The notes under the pieces were generated by a model. The model had not been told where the DNA came from. It saw nothing but the letters and a program-made list of their open reading frames with translations, and did not search any database. A stretch of DNA of 64,000 nucleotides, taken from assembly GCF_052857255.1 (NCBI RefSeq), contig NC_135500.1, positions 158,811,689-158,875,688 of the forward strand, written 5' to 3'. This document shows positions 60,945-64,000 of this stretch, piece after piece. Source of the DNA: Amblyomma americanum (taxonomy: Eukaryota > Arthropoda > Arachnida > Ixodida > Ixodidae). The number at the start of each line of letters is the position of its first letter. Within the stretch, counting starts at the first letter, position 1. Both the position numbers and the translations under genes were made by a program.

Positions 60945-61702
60945 AAGAGAGATTGATGCGCGAAGTGCGTTCCAGTCTCTGATGATATTCTGGAAAAAAA
61001 TACTTATAGACATCCGTACGAGCAGCGATATATTCAATTTCATAAAGTGTTAATGCTTATGAACACATTTTTTGATGAGTGCTTAATTATGTATTCTCAG
61101 GGATCTATGACTGGTTTTGAAAAATACAAGCACTAAGAAATTTGATTTCAGCAATTTTTTTTCCGTTATTTTAATCCATCCAGCTTTGCTTCATGCACCA
61201 CTGTAGGCGGAGTGTACCGGCGTTTGTAACGGTTATATTTGTAATGGTTTGCTAAACTTTCAGGTTTTTCTTTCTTTTCTATGTGGCTCAGTTACTACAG
61301 ATTGGCTAAACTACTGCAGCAGTGACGTGAGGTTCGTTAACTAAAGGCCAAACTTTAAGAATAAACGTGAGCACTCTTTGCACATGATACTTTGAGCTCT
61401 TGAAAGCAATACCCACCTTCTGTTCTTTCTCCTTAGATTTTGTGCAGCTTAGGAATAACGAGCCCACCAATACAGTCGTTAAACATCTAATTATGCTGCA
61501 TGGTATCTTAGCGAGCCCATTATCGAGCAAGACGCTCATCTGTCCCATGACTCCATCGTTACATCTGTAGCGTGCAGCATGCAGAGTTTGGCAACGGCAA
61601 AAATCCGCTATCCTTGCGACGATTGGTCTCTGCCTACGATTAATATGCTCCTTATGGCCAACATCATCATCCGCACAAATCAACCTATAACAGTTCGCTT
61701 AC
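60945..61702. other. unassigned region
   Basis: AT-rich at first. The minus-strand ORF 61306-61683 (125 codons) follows directly on the block at 61703-61930 but has no recognised motif. Confidence 0.45.
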
Positions 61703-61930
61703 TCCGAGATGTAACTCGCACCCCAGTTGCTCGGAAAAACATCGGCGTTCGCATGCCACAGACAATTTGTATTTATTGACCACCACGTGACCTTCTGATC
61801 TTCCCAACTGAGATTCTGCAATCCGCCGGGTGGCCCCCAACTTCTTGTCGACTAAATTCCTAAGTTCGAATGATGCCACACTCAGTCTGACGAGGAAAGA
61901 GTGGTCTTCCGGCGCTGCTAGTCCCGCCAT
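61703..61930 (-). CDS. candidate first coding exon, unknown protein
   Basis: ATG in good context (CGAACATGGC) opens 76 codons that end exactly at a strong donor, CTCGGA|GTAAGC, in phase 0. It begins MAGLAAPEDHSFLVRLSVAS and includes FELRNLVDKKLGATRRIAES, a soluble charged profile without signal peptide. GC-rich sequence extends 230 bases upstream, in another frame reading ASELGSASSDGRSESN. It may be a host gene start or the 5' end of a transposon ORF; I could not find the next exon. Confidence 0.35.
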
Positions 61931-64000
61931 GTTCGGTAGCCCTCCCCCGTGGCCTTAACCCTGCAAAGGGGGTCGCGATCTGGAGGACCGGAGTTTGGAT
62001 TACTCTCACTGCGGCCGTCACTCGAAGCCGACCCCAATTCCGAGGCTTCTTTACCAGGGTGCAAACTGTGCATGTCACGGTGAGGCTAAGCCGACATCCA
62101 ATAGCTGCCTTGGATCTGTCCTGCACTGAAACCCAAGAAAATCCGGCGCTTTGGCACATTGGTCTTTCGCCGTTGCCTGCCCCGGCATGTATTTCGAGGA
62201 ATCCTCGGTCTCTTCTGGACTTCTTTTTAATACTTTTTAATGATAGAGGGAAAGATGGACAGAACTTTTTATAAAATAAACACCCGGGCCTTCCAGAGAT
62301 GACTCCTTAGACTATAAGCAACAGGATCTTTCCCTTCACGCAGGCATGATCGATCAGTATAAGCTATTCGCAGGCTCCTGTGGCCAGCAGAACGGTTTTT
62401 CCATCTGCAAAGAGAGTTTCGTTCTTCCAATCATCCCTTTTTTATTTCCTGTTGCAATCAGCTTGCATTGAAATTCAAAGTTTTTGCCAAACCAAAGCAT
62501 TTAAAGCTACAACCTGTGCTATGATAGAAGTTGAAAACCAACTGCCAAGTATTTTAACGTATGCTGGGGAAACAAACGTTCGCCTGTAACCACAGGTAAA
62601 ATTCTGAGGACGATGTGCTAATGCTTATCGAGTCTTGGGTTCTTCGTTTGGCAGGCAGTAATACACATTTCTTTCGATAGTATTTAATGATAAGATGAAT
62701 TTCGATTGCACACATTGTGCATATCTTTCCCTGCACTGTGCTGGTATAAAAATAGAAAATTAATTTTCTTTAGAATACCTAAAAAGTATAAATATATTGT
62801 GAATTCATCGGGTAAATCAAACCTAAGATGACACTTTCTCGTTGAAACGAGGAGAGAAGGGAAGCACGCATTATGTAGGACTACCTGCATAAGATAAAAT
62901 GTAACTTGTGTAAGGAAAATGAGAAACTTCCTAACCTGAGCTCATCTTGTGAAGGTCATCATTGCCATTATCAGTCATTACATAAGCCGCAGCAGGAAGG
63001 GAAGATTGATAACATTTTTCAATGGTAAACAAATAGCTTACTTACTAGAACAGGCAGTAGGCAATAACGACCAAAGCAATAAAATGAGAAAACACAATTA
63101 ATTCCAGAATTTCGTGAAGACAAGAAAATGGAACAACCCTGTATCGTGAGCATGCGAAACCATAACTTGTCATAGAGTTAAAGAACTGCAGCGTCATTTC
63201 CTATGAAACTGGAGAAGGAGGCCTGAAATATGGTGTAATTCATTTTTATAGGTGAATTAATTTTTTTTGACGAACGGCGTGCTTTTTTATTTTGTATGAA
63301 GGAAATGTGGACGGTCGCCTAGAGCGTCAAGGGTGCGGCGAGATGGAGTACAACTGCCCGCTCTGTCCAACTGAAATGTTAATCAGGGGCGGCTCCGTCC
63401 AACGTGCATCTTCAGCTGAACCCCGAAAGAATACTTGATGCGGTCTCAATTTCGAGGCAATTCGCAGCGGTTCAATTCAAGAGGAGCGGCAAGCGCTGAC
63501 GAGCCGGCCGTCCAGGTGTATTTACCGAAGGAAAATTCCCCAGATTTTAGCGCTTTGAGCGGTGATGCGATCCAGCACATCCGCCTCATGCGGATGATAC
63601 ATTGTTGAAGAATAAATTTACATATTTGCTTCCGTAGCACATTCAGTGAGATTTAACTGCCTACTGCGTAATTTGTACATAAGACTTAAAAACCATTCAT
63701 CACTTCTACAGGGCTTACAATGGCGGAAATGAAATCAAGGTATTCGCAAAGTTTTCTCTGGGTAAATATTTGACTGCAGGTTTACATCACGAATACTGTC
63801 CTTCAAAAGTGTTCCGCCTCGGCTCGTCACTGATGTAGTAGGCCGCTACAGAGGCACGAATGTGAATGCGCTAAAGGAGGGCGACTGCGCTCTGTTTTTG
63901 GTGAAGCCCATCACATCACGCAGTTTCAATGAGTCTGCGGTGCCTAGGAAAGCCAAAATGTGTTTACCGGGAAGCAATTTTTCTTGAAACACTAGGCTTC
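61931..64000. other. unassigned right end
   Basis: 61931-62170 is GC-rich (see the block before). From 62200 the sequence is AT-rich, with a GC-richer patch at 63300-63600. No supported gene or known repeat. Confidence 0.45.

Overview
This window looks like genomic DNA of a hard (ixodid, probably metastriate) tick. Three things support this: several copies of a tRNA-derived SINE of the kind described from ixodid ticks (Ruka-like), remnants of two non-LTR retrotransposon families typical of tick DNA, and a five-exon lipocalin gene of the tick salivary / histamine-binding-protein type. There are no bacterial operons, rRNA genes, CRISPR arrays or convincing tRNA genes. Most of the 64 kb is AT-leaning non-coding DNA with repeats inserted into one another.

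Layout. 1-4580: the 3' end of an RNase H-encoding LINE, a small tRNA-derived SINE, then a minus-strand LINE with SINEs at both ends and a SINE inserted inside its RNase H region; one SINE carries an expanded (TTTC)n. 4822-6810: a minus-strand RTE-like LINE. 6811-17760: mostly unassigned, with one SINE. 17760-19590: three LINE fragments. 20522-21268: two diverged repeats of about 133 bp flanking about 480 bp (TRIM-like). 22930-24033: a tRNA-like fragment, an internally repetitive block, and a candidate exon with good splice signals. 25650-27655: a plus-strand RTE-like LINE of the same family as 4822-6810. 29126-29711: two SINEs joined tail to tail. 30728-31448: a perfect 40-bp inverted repeat abutting a compound (AC)n-(ACAT)n microsatellite of almost 480 bp.

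32797-40639 is a complete, young Ty3/gypsy-type LTR retrotransposon: TG...CA LTRs of 1181 and 1187 bp with about five differences, a 4-bp target duplication (ATTG), a tRNA-Leu-type primer site, gag with one zinc knuckle, a -1 frameshift heptamer ending directly at the gag stop codon, protease-RT-RNase H, and an integrase separated from RNase H by one in-frame TGA. No env-like ORF is present.

46330-53750, minus strand, is the most important host feature: a TATA-driven five-exon gene for a secreted lipocalin of 176 residues. It is not visible as a long ORF. Its exons (24-179 nt) are joined by four canonical GT-AG introns whose phases all match, and the product has a signal peptide, nine cysteines and the C-terminal lipocalin pattern. 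A coding-like open block of unknown origin lies in its first intron. From 53800 to 64000 there are a SINE, an (AATC)n microsatellite, a short perfect hairpin and two GC-rich coding-like blocks that I could not identify.

The window shows one host gene in a repeat-rich neighbourhood, with mobile elements supplying most of the recognisable coding sequence. Apart from the retrotransposon's own genes, no pathway or operon-like cooperation between genes can be read from it.
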